A stretch of DNA of 64,000 bases from Owenia fusiformis (taxonomy: Eukaryota; Annelida; Polychaeta; Sabellida; Oweniidae). The position numbers and the translations under genes were made by a program. Within the stretch, counting starts at the first letter, position 1. Each line of letters begins with the position of its first letter. Shown one piece after another: positions 1 to 7,781 of this stretch. The notes beneath the pieces were generated by a model. It was not told where the DNA came from. It worked only from the letters and a program-made list of their open reading frames with translations, and did no database searches. The stretch spans positions 1,469,318 through 1,533,317 of the forward strand of contig CAIIXF020000012.1 in assembly GCA_903813345.2 (NCBI GenBank), read 5' to 3'.

Positions 1-111
1 TGAAAGAATCCTGTTCTTGAGACTGCTGCTTCACCTTTAAACCATATCATCATCAGAGAAGAAGGAATATTCAGATTCAGCATCAGAATCCTGAGACTCC
101 ATTTGGTCAAC

Positions 112-423
112 TTAACTCTTGAGCTCCTCAACAACAGCAGCCATCTCAGTTGCATAGTGGTAGAACATCATCTTCATGTTGCTGAGTGTGGATAGTTGTA
201 GAAGCAAGGAGTAGCGATGAGCCTCACTCTGGTTCTGCTTGGCTCGCTGGTAGCGGATCTCCAAATTCTTGGCTCTGTCATCAATCAGCAGCAGTTGGTC
301 ACAGGCCCTGAGGAACTTTCTGTATGCAGCATCAAGCTGCTCAGTGGTTTGCTCCCGATCAAAGTATTGTTCTCTCTCTGGCACCCCATAGGCTTCAGAT
401 TCTTGCATAGAGTAGGAATCCAT
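112..423 (-). CDS. Small acidic-tailed protein, copy 1 (early stop)
   Basis: First copy of the tandem small-gene family. Compared with the other copies, an AAA lysine codon has become TAA (112-114), which removes the last ~25 residues, exactly the acidic Asp/Ser/Tyr-rich tail. The ancestral stop is still in frame at 37-39, and the reading frame between is otherwise open. The TATA box is also altered (502-511, GATATAAATG on the minus strand). It may be a pseudogene, or a tail-less variant carrying only the helical body. Its stem-loop region lies outside the window. Confidence 0.55.
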   Translation of the reverse strand: MDSYSMQESEAYGVPEREQYFDREQTTEQLDAAYRKFLRACDQLLLIDDRAKNLEIRYQRAKQNQSEAHRYSLLLQLSTLSNMKMMFYHYATEMAAVVEELKS

Positions 424-501
424 AGTGTTTGTGTGCTTAGAGTTGTGATGTGATTGCTAGGCAAGTCAGAACAGTAATGACTTCAACTAGACAGCAACCA
501 G

Positions 502-511
502 CATTTATATC
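502..511 (-). promoter_or_regulatory. Diverged TATA element, copy 1
   Basis: GATATAAATG on the minus strand at the position where the other four copies have TATATAAATA, ~80 nt before the ATG. Confidence 0.45.
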
Positions 512-539
512 ATTTCACAGGAAACTAATGCCACTTCAA

Positions 540-800
540 AAACACTGACATCAGGCAGTTTAAAACTTCAAACAAAACAGTTCAATTCAAACATTGACAT
601 CAGAAAGTTAAAATCTTCAAACAAAACAATTCAAACAATCATATCAGATAAATGTAGTTTAAAACTTCATTCAAAAGAGCTCAAATAACGACATAAGACA
701 GTTTAAAACTTCATACAAAAAGTGCAAACATTGACATCAGACAGTTTAAAACTTCAAACAAAATAGTTCAAACAATGACATCGAACAACTTGGAACAAAA
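540..800. repeat. Upstream TGACATCA-rich repeats, copy 1
   Basis: Degenerate repeats of about 35-45 bp with the core TGACATCAGACAGTTTAAAA followed by CTTCAAACAAA. Three exact TGACATCA octamers are seen here, plus variants (CATATCA, GACATAAG, GACATCGA). Confidence 0.7.
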
Positions 801-1584
801 CAGGTGAAAAATTGACAAAAACATAATATAGTAACATTTCACAGCAAAAGGTTTTAAAATGACATCAGTTCACTTTATTTTTTTGGTCAAATCCAAAAGA
901 GGTTGACATACTTATCCTTTTATTCTATTTTGCAATCAAAACAAATATCAGGCCCTGCCCCTCAAAATTCATAACCTCCCAAGCAACAGGCCTGAACATA
1001 CACACCACAATGAAGTTGATATCAGATTTAAAGTCAAAGATATGTTTTAAGATCAAGTAAAAGGAAATTTTTAACATATTTCATCGTTCAGCATTTCTTA
1101 TTACTATGCTTAGATGTTTAGTTTCTAATGATGTAATTCTTTGTCATTTTGACATTTATCTGAGTTTGAAGATCAGATTAATGTTTAGCATAATGTATAT
1201 GACATCTGAAATTATTTTAATCCTTTTAATCAATAAAACAATGATTTTAATCAGGAATTTTAGCAACTTATAAATGAAATGTCTAAAATAATACGAATTA
1301 CAATTTTGATCTTCATGTAAGTGTATCTTAAATGGACGAACCAATTCTGTGTGGCGCTGTTGTAAAAGTTTAGTTTCCAAATAAAAAAAATAAAAAAAAT
1401 ATGCAGTAAACTGCAAACTGTAAACTGATGTGTCTCTCTCTGCTCCATTAAAAAATGCATTTTGACATTTATCTGAGCTTGAAGATTTAGCATAATATTA
1501 TCAACCATTCTTTACAAAAACATACAATCAATCAGACATTCAAAAAGCATTCATAACTTAATTTCTCTTTAGTAATAACATGAG

Positions 1585-1600
1585 GGTCCTGAAAAGGACC
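1585..1600 (-). terminator. Histone-type 3' stem-loop, copy 2
   Basis: The minus strand reads GGTCCTTTTCAGGACC, a 6-bp stem with a TTTC loop. It fits the metazoan histone 3' stem-loop consensus GGYYCTTHTHARRRCC at every position, including the conserved second G and the T-A loop-closing pair. CTCA follows, and TTACTAAAGAGAAATT begins ~9 nt downstream, a good match in kind and spacing to the purine-rich histone downstream element that pairs with U7 snRNA. Confidence 0.8.
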
Positions 1601-1701
1601 ATTGTTAGAACTCTGAAAAGGGAAATTGTTGTATGGTTTTCCTTTTCCACCTGGATAGATGAAGTTTAAGGAATCTTGTTCTTGAAACTGCTGCTTCACC
1701 T

Positions 1702-2088
1702 TTAAACCAAATCATCCTCAGAGTAAAAGGAATATTCAGATTCAGCATCAGAATCGTGAGACTCCATCTGGTCAACTTTGCTCTTGAGTTCCTCAACTAC
1801 AGCAGCCATCTCAGTTGCATAGTGGTAGAACATCATCTTCATGTTGCTGAGAGTGGATAGCTGTAGTCGCAGAGAGTAGCGAAGGGCCTCTCTCTGGTTC
1901 TGCTTGGCTCGCTGGTAGCAGATCTCCAAATTCTTAGCTCTGTCATCAATCAGCAGCAGTTGGTCACAGGCCCTGAGGAACTTTCTATATGCAACATCAA
2001 GCTGCTCAGTGGTTTGCTCCCGATCAGAGTATTGTTCTCTCTCTGGCACTCCATAGACTTCAGATTCTTGCATAGAGTAGGAATCCAT
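1702..2088 (-). CDS. Small acidic-tailed helical protein, copy 2
   Basis: Intact 128-codon single-exon gene of unknown function. Residues ~1-28 are polar and glutamate-rich. Residues ~29-65 (from QLDVAYRKFLRACDQLLLID to RYQRAKQ) and ~70-105 (around MKMMFYHYATEMAAVVEELK) look like two amphipathic helices. The last ~22 residues form an acidic tail with interspersed Tyr/Phe ending in DDLV. There is no signal peptide, no membrane segment and no histone fold. A faint resemblance of the second helix to the C-terminal helix of the Spot14/MID1IP1 family is noted at low confidence. An acidic aromatic tail would also suit a histone-binding protein, which is inference only. The mRNA appears to end in a histone-type stem-loop. 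Confidence 0.8.
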   Translation of the reverse strand: MDSYSMQESEVYGVPEREQYSDREQTTEQLDVAYRKFLRACDQLLLIDDRAKNLEICYQRAKQNQREALRYSLRLQLSTLSNMKMMFYHYATEMAAVVEELKSKVDQMESHDSDAESEYSFYSEDDLV

Positions 2089-2166
2089 AGTGTTTGTGTG
2101 TTTAGAGTTGTGATGTGATTGCTAGGCAAGTCAGATCAGTAATGGCTTCAACAAGACTGCAGCCAG

Positions 2167-2176
2167 TATTTATATA
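2167..2176 (-). promoter_or_regulatory. TATA box, copy 2
   Basis: TATATAAATA on the minus strand, ~80 nt upstream of the ATG at 2088 and inside a block conserved between copies. This places transcription start about 50 nt before the ATG, a short leader as in histone genes. Confidence 0.7.
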
Positions 2177-2199
2177 ATTTTACAGGAAACTAATGCCAC

Positions 2200-2650
2200 T
2201 TCAAAAACACTGACATCAGGCAGTTTAAAACTTCAAACAAATATTTCAAATATAATTTCACAGGAAACTACAATGTAATGCCACCTCAAAGAAGCATTGA
2301 CATAAGACAGTTTAAAACTTCAAACAAATACTTCAAACTTGGACATTAACAGTTTAAAACTCCAAACAAATATTTCAAACTTGGACATCAGACAGCTTAA
2401 AACTCCAAACGAAGATATCAAACTTGGATATCAGACAGTTTAAAACTTCAAACAAAGATTTCAACACTGGCATAAGACAGTTTAAAATTTCAAACAAAGA
2501 TTTCAAACACTGACATCAGACATTTTCAAATTTCAAACACTGACATCAGAAAGTTTGAAACTTCAAGCAAAATAGTTTAAACTATGAAATCAACCTGCTT
2601 GAAACTTCAAAGATTTCAAACAATGACAACAAACAGTTTTGAGACTTTAA
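2200..2650. repeat. Upstream TGACATCA-rich repeats, copy 2
   Basis: About ten degenerate units with TGACATCA or GGACATCA cores spaced 35-45 bp apart, beginning just upstream of the TATA box of copy 2. Confidence 0.75.
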
Positions 2651-2999
2651 ACGAAACATGCCAAACATCAGTTTCAAAGTTGGTAGATATATTGTTATGA
2701 TGTTCCTTTGCAATCTGTAGCAATTTCATTAAAAAAAACCAAATTTCATAAAATAAGAGCATATGTATCTTTACTTTCTGGACACCCAGTATGCATAGAA
2801 GTACTTCCAAAGACCACTATTGGACATTTAAAATACATTAAATTAATTTCAATTTTTCATTTTAATCAACCATTTTGAATAATTCCTTTAATAATTTTGG
2901 GTTGTCCCTATCAGCCTTTATGCGATGTACAATTGTGTAGCTGGTTTATGATGTTTTTTCTTTGGCAGATTCTATATTAATTTATTCATTAAAAGGTGT

Positions 3000-3072
3000 A
3001 TTCATAACTTAATTTCTCTAGCTATGATTGAGGGGTCCTGAATAGAATGATGGGTAGAGCTGTGAACAATAT
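3000..3072 (-). repeat. Decayed extra 3'-end fragment with broken stem-loop
   Basis: The plus strand at 3004-3045 again shows the cttaatttctct ... gaggggtcctgaa layout of the gene 3' ends, but the second stem arm is lost (gaatagaatg). It reads as a leftover from an unequal exchange within the array, lying upstream of copy 2 and only ~135 bp from the intact copy 3 stem-loop. Confidence 0.6.
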
Positions 3073-3179
3073 TCAGAACTATTCACTAAATTATATCAAC
3101 CATTTTTCACAAACACATATAATCAATCATTCATTCAAATAGTATTCATAAATTAATTTCTCTTTAGTAAAAACATGAG

Positions 3180-3195
3180 GGTCCTGAAAAGGACC
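3180..3195 (-). terminator. Histone-type 3' stem-loop, copy 3
   Basis: Same 16-nt stem-loop on the minus strand, ~107 nt after the copy 3 stop, followed by CTCATG and then TTTTTACTAAAGAGAAATTA. No AATAAA in sense occurs between stop and stem-loop. Confidence 0.8.
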
Positions 3196-3301
3196 ATGTG
3201 TAGAACTCTGCAAAGGGAAATTGTTGTATGGTTTTCCTTTTCCAGCCACCCTGGATAGATGAAGTTGAAGTTATCCTGTTCTTGAAACTGCTACTTCACC
3301 T

Positions 3302-3688
3302 TTAAACCAAATCATCATCAGAGTAAAAGGAATATTCAGATTCAGCATCAGAATCGTGAGACTCCATCTGGTCAACTTTACTCTTGAGCTCCTCAACAAC
3401 AGCGGTCATCTCAGTTGCATAGTGGTAAAACATCATCTTCATGTTGCTGAGAGTGGATAGTTGTAGTCGCAGGGAGTAGTGCTGAGCCTCTCTCTGGTTC
3501 TGCTTGGCTCGCTGGTAGCGGATCTCCAAATTCTTGGCTCTGTCATCAATCAGCAGCAGTTGGTCACAGGCCCTGAGGAACTTTCTGTATGCGACATCAA
3601 GCTGCTCAGTGGTTTGCTCCCGATCAGAGTGTTGTTCTCTCTCTGGCACTCCGTAGACTTCAGATTCTTGCATAGAGTAGGAATCCAT
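3302..3688 (-). CDS. Small acidic-tailed helical protein, copy 3
   Basis: Intact 128-codon copy of the same family. It differs from copy 2 at only a few positions, among them a threonine in place of an alanine before the VVEELK segment and an aspartate in place of a glutamate in the tail. The start is the first in-frame ATG after a conserved ~50-nt leader, with a TATA box at 3767-3776. No AATAAA is seen in sense between the stop and the stem-loop at 3180-3195. Function not recognised. Confidence 0.8.
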   Translation of the reverse strand: MDSYSMQESEVYGVPEREQHSDREQTTEQLDVAYRKFLRACDQLLLIDDRAKNLEIRYQRAKQNQREAQHYSLRLQLSTLSNMKMMFYHYATEMTAVVEELKSKVDQMESHDSDAESEYSFYSDDDLV

Positions 3689-3766
3689 TGTGTTTGTGTG
3701 TTTAGAGTTGTGAAGTGATTGCTAGGCAAGTCAGATCAGTAATGATTTCAACAAGACTGCAGCCAG

Positions 3767-3776
3767 TATTTATATA
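3767..3776 (-). promoter_or_regulatory. TATA box, copy 3
   Basis: TATATAAATA on the minus strand, at the same distance from the ATG as in copies 2, 4 and 5. Confidence 0.7.
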
Positions 3777-3794
3777 ATTTTACAGGAAACTAAT

Positions 3795-4015
3795 GCCACT
3801 TCAAAAAACTGACATCAGGCAGTTTAAAACTTCAAACAAAACATTTCAAACATTGACATCAGAAAGTTGAAAACTTCAAACAAAACAGTTCAAACAATGA
3901 CATCAGATACATGTAGTTTAAATCTTCAGTTAAATAGCTCAAATAATGACATCAGACAGTTTAATACTTCAAACAAAATAGTTCAAACAATGCCATCAAA
4001 CAGCTTGAAACAAAA
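3795..4015. repeat. Upstream TGACATCA-rich repeats, copy 3
   Basis: About five units of the same family (TGACATCAGGCAG, TGACATCAGAAAG, TGACATCAGATAC and others). Confidence 0.7.
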
Positions 4016-4735
4016 CAGGCAAAAAATTGACAAAGAAGTTTTGTAGTAACATTTCACAGAAAAAAGTTTTCAACAGCGAACATAAGGGCTCAACTGGGAA
4101 AAATGACACCAGTTTCTCAAGTTATTTGGAAAAATTCAAAAGAGGTTGACATACTTATTTACCCTTCTATTTTGCAATATCAGGCCCTAACCCCCAAAAC
4201 TCAGAACCCTCCCTAGCAACAGGCTGAACATACACACAACAATGAAGTTGATATCAGCCAAAGTCAGATATGCTTTCAGATCTAGCAAAAGGAAATTTTA
4301 AACGTATTTCATAATTCAGCATTTCTTATTACTATGCTTAGATGTTAAGTTGCTTAATGGAACATAATAATAATATCTGAAATTATTTTTCTTTTTTAAT
4401 CAATAATGCAATGATTTTAATCAAGATTTTAGTCAACTTATAAATTCAAATACCAATTACAATTTATATCTTAATGTAAGTGTATCTTAAATGGATGCAC
4501 CAATTTTGTGTGCCGCGTAGTTTCCAAATAAACAAATAAAAAATATGCAATAAACTGCAAACTGTAAACTGATGTGTCTCTCTCTGTTCCATTATTCATT
4601 AAAAAATGCATTTTGACATTTATCTGAGTTTGAAGATTTAGCATAATATTATCAACCATTCTTTATAAAAACATACAATCAATCACACATTCAAAAAATA
4701 TTCACAACTTAATTTCTCTTTAGTAAAAATATGAG

Positions 4736-4751
4736 GGTCCTGAAAAGGACC
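4736..4751 (-). terminator. Histone-type 3' stem-loop, copy 4
   Basis: Identical 16-nt stem-loop, ~102 nt after the copy 4 stop. The nearby sequence has changed (ATTTTTACTAAAGAGAAA) while stem, loop and purine element have not. Confidence 0.8.
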
Positions 4752-4852
4752 ATTCCTAGAACTCTGTAAAGTTGCTGCAAGGTTTTCCTTTTCCAGCCAC
4801 CCTGGATAGATGAAGTTGAAGGAATCCTGTTCTTGAAACTGCTACTTCACCT

Positions 4853-5239
4853 TTAAACCAAATCATCATCAGAGTGTAAAGAATATTCAGATTCAGCATC
4901 AGAGTCCTGAGACTCCATTTGGTCAACTTTGCTCTTGAGCTCCTCAACAACAGCAGCCATCTCAGTTGCATAGTGGTAGAACATCATCTTCATGTTGCTG
5001 AGAGTGGATAATTGTAGACGCAGAGAGTAGCAATGAGCCTCACTCTGGCTCTGCTTGGCTCGCTGGTAGCGGATCTCCAAATTCTTGGCTCTGTCATCAA
5101 TCAGCAGCAGTTGGTCACAGGCCCTGAGGAACTTTCTGTATGCAACATCAAGCTGCTCAGTGGTTTGCTCCCGATCAGAGTGTTGTTCTCTCTCTGGCAC
5201 TACATAGACTTCAGATTCTTGTATTGAGTAGGCATCCAT
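4853..5239 (-). CDS. Small acidic-tailed helical protein, copy 4
   Basis: Intact 128-codon copy. It begins MDAYSIQ where copies 1-3 have MDSYSMQ, a change mostly shared with copy 5 (MDAYSMQ), and its tail reads SLHSDDDLV. Copies 4 and 5 therefore form a subgroup by the N-terminal and tail substitutions. All flanking signals (TATA box 5318-5327, stem-loop 4736-4751, downstream AAAGAGAAA) are preserved. Function not recognised. Confidence 0.8.
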   Translation of the reverse strand: MDAYSIQESEVYVVPEREQHSDREQTTEQLDVAYRKFLRACDQLLLIDDRAKNLEIRYQRAKQSQSEAHCYSLRLQLSTLSNMKMMFYHYATEMAAVVEELKSKVDQMESQDSDAESEYSLHSDDDLV

Positions 5240-5317
5240 TGTGTTTGTGTGTTTAGAGTTGTGAAGTGATTGCTAGGCAAGTCAGATCAGTAATGACTTC
5301 AACAAGTCTGCAGCCAG

Positions 5318-5327
5318 TATTTATATA
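5318..5327 (-). promoter_or_regulatory. TATA box, copy 4
   Basis: TATATAAATA on the minus strand, at the conserved distance from the ATG at 5239. Confidence 0.7.
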
Positions 5328-5354
5328 ATTTTACAGGAAACTAATGCCACTTCA

Positions 5355-5560
5355 AAAAACTGACATCAGACAGTTTAAACCTTCTAACAAAACAGTTCAA
5401 ACAATCATATCAGATAAGTGTAGTTTAAAACTTCATACGGAGTAGCTCAAACAATGACATCAGACAGTTTAAAACTTCATACAAAGAGTTCAAACATTGA
5501 CATCAGACAGATTAAATAAAAAATCAAACAAAATAGTTCAAACAATGACATCAAACAGCT
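5355..5560. repeat. Upstream TGACATCA-rich repeats, copy 4
   Basis: About five units of the same family, including TGACATCAGACAG three times. Confidence 0.7.
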
Positions 5561-6351
5561 TGGAACAAAACAGGCAAAAAAGTGACAAAAACATTCTGTA
5601 GTAACATTTCACAGCAAAAAGTTTTAAACATTGAACATAAGGCCTCCACTGGAAAAAATGACATCAGTTCACTTTGGTCAAATCCAAAAGAGGTTGACAT
5701 ACTTATCCTTACATTCTATTTTGCATCAAAACTCACAACCTCCCTAGCAACAGGCCTGAACATACACACCACAATGAAGTTGATATCAGATATAAAGTCA
5801 AAGATATGTTTTAAGATCAAGTAAAAGGAAATTTTTAACATATTTTATCGTTCAGCATTTCTTATTACTATACTTAGATGTTTAGTTTCTAATGGTGTAA
5901 TTCATTGTCATTTTGACATTTATCTGAGTTTGAAGATCAGATTAATGTTAAGCATAATGTATATGGAATTATTTTAATCTTTTTTTATCAATAATACAAT
6001 GATTTTAATCAGGATTTTTAGTCAACTTATAAATGCAATGTCTAAAATAATAAGAATTACAATTTTTATCTTCATGTAAATGTATCTTAAATGGACGAAC
6101 CAATTCTGTATGGCACTGTTGTAAAAGTGTAGTTTCCAAATAAATAAATAAAAAAATAAAAAATATGCAGTAAACTGTTAACTGATGTGTCTCTCTCTCT
6201 GTTCCATTATTCAATAATAAAATGCATTTTGACATTTATCTGAGTTTGAAGATTTAGCATAATATTATCAACCATTCTTTATAAAAACATACAATCAATC
6301 ACACATTCAAAAAGTATTCACAACTTAATTTCTCTTTAGTAAAAACATGAG

Positions 6352-6367
6352 GGTCCTGAAAAGGACC
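6352..6367 (-). terminator. Histone-type 3' stem-loop, copy 5
   Basis: Identical 16-nt stem-loop, ~102 nt after the copy 5 stop, with the same CTCATG flank and downstream TTTTTACTAAAGAGAAATTA. Confidence 0.8.
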
Positions 6368-6468
6368 ATTCCTAGAACTCTGTAAAGTTGCTGTAAGGTT
6401 TTCCTTTTCCAGCCAACCTGGATAGATGAAGTTGAAGTTATCATGTTCTTGAAACTGCTGCTTCACCT

Positions 6469-6855
6469 TTAAACCAAATCATCATCAGAGTGTAAAGAAT
6501 ATTCAGATTCAGCATCAGAGTCCTGAGACTCCATTTGGTCAACTTTGCTCTTGAGCTCCTCAACAACAGCAGCCATCTCAGTTGCATAGTGGTAGAACAT
6601 CATCTTCATGTTGCTGAGTGTAGACAACTGTAGACGCAGGGAGTAGCGAAGGGCCTCTCTCTGGTTTTGCTTGGCTCGCTGGTAGCGGATCTCCAAATTC
6701 TTGGCTCTGTCATCAATCAGTAGCAGTTGGTCACAGGCCCTGAGGAACTTTCTGTATGCAACATCAAGCTGCTCAGTGGTTTGCTCCTGATCAGAGTGTT
6801 GTTCTCTCTCTGGCACTCCATAGACTTCAGATTCTTGCATAGAGTAGGCATCCAT
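6469..6855 (-). CDS. Small acidic-tailed helical protein, copy 5
   Basis: Intact 128-codon copy and the most upstream gene of the array. It has the same helical body and an SLHSDDDLV tail as in copy 4. TATA box at 6934-6943 and stem-loop at 6352-6367. The upstream repeat array is the longest of the five (about 6980-7510), possibly because no further gene copy truncates it. Function not recognised. Confidence 0.8.
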   Translation of the reverse strand: MDAYSMQESEVYGVPEREQHSDQEQTTEQLDVAYRKFLRACDQLLLIDDRAKNLEIRYQRAKQNQREALRYSLRLQLSTLSNMKMMFYHYATEMAAVVEELKSKVDQMESQDSDAESEYSLHSDDDLV

Positions 6856-6933
6856 TTTGATTGTGTGTTTAGAGTTGTGATGTGATTGCTAGGCAAGTCA
6901 GATCAGTAATGACTTCAACTAGGCTGCAGCCAG

Positions 6934-6943
6934 TATTTATATA
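6934..6943 (-). promoter_or_regulatory. TATA box, copy 5
   Basis: TATATAAATA on the minus strand, at the conserved distance from the ATG at 6855. Confidence 0.7.
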
Positions 6944-6974
6944 ATTTTACAGGAAACAAACTAATGCCACTTCA

Positions 6975-7510
6975 AAAAACAGTGACATCAGGCAGTTTAA
7001 AACTTCTAACAAAAAATTTCAAACACTGACATCAGACAATTTGAAACTTCAAAGAAGTTAAACACTGACATAAGACAGGTTTAAACTAAAAAAAAACAGT
7101 TCAAACAAGGACATCAGACAGTTTAAAAACTTCAAACAAAAGAGTTAAAACTTGGACATCAGGCAGTTTAAAACTTGGAACAAAATAGTTCAACATGGAC
7201 ATCAGACAGTTTCAAACAAAGATTTCAAATACTGACATCAAGCAGTTGCAAAGAGGACACTTTTCTATAAATTTGCAAGAGGGTTAACATTTGACAATTT
7301 TGATGCTAAAATCACTTGAAAAGTGCTCAAATGGTGAAAACTGCATGATTTTGAAATAATTATTGGCCTATAAAGTATGAAATGTATAACAAACATATTA
7401 AACACTGACATCAGACAGTTAAAAACAGACCAAACACTGACATCAGATGATTTAATTAAAACAGACATCGAATCACAAAACTTGAATGCTGACCTCAGAC
7501 AAATTTTAAA
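6975..7510. repeat. Upstream TGACATCA-rich repeats, copy 5
   Basis: The longest such array, about ten units with the core [TG]GACATCAGRCAG. It extends past 7400 and is interrupted near 7270-7365 by a transposon fragment. Confidence 0.75.
7270..7375. mobile_element. MITE fragment (CCCGTAGCC family interior)
   Basis: The stretch gggttaacatttgacaattt through gcatgattttgaa is clearly related to the interior of the complete element at 38500-38704. No terminal repeats remain here. Confidence 0.6.
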
Positions 7511-7781
7511 TCTAACACAAACCTTAAAAACATCAAACATTTTTTGCTATCAGACTTACCAACAATGACATGAAATATTTTCTCTTTTAAAATCCAAAAA
7601 TCATTGTAGGTGAGTGGGTAGATGGCTGGATGGACTCTATATCCCCTCAAACTTCATTTGATGGGATAATTATGTTCATAATGATACATAAAGCTATTAA
7701 CAGCATACAACAGCACATCACAAATGACATAAACTGCAGTTATAGTAATCTAAAATGGCCATAGTGTAGTAGTGTACATAC

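Larger units (their letters stand above)
1..7560 (-). repeat. Tandem array of five ~1.6-kb gene-bearing units
   Basis: Five head-to-tail units occur on the minus strand, with start codons at 423, 2088, 3688, 5239 and 6855, so the period is 1.55-1.67 kb. Each unit holds a 387-bp single-exon gene, a TATA box ~80 nt upstream of the ATG, an upstream region of degenerate ~35-45 bp repeats, and a spacer that is itself conserved between units. The 3' stem-loop lies ~100 nt after each stop. The array runs off the left edge of the window. Gene bodies are more conserved than spacers, as expected for a gene family kept by selection or gene conversion. Confidence 0.9.

Noticed and set aside
217-5227. Plus-strand frames overlapping the small genes (60-80 codons)
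   Set aside because: Present only opposite the conserved minus-strand genes, with ends that vary between copies. Antisense shadows.
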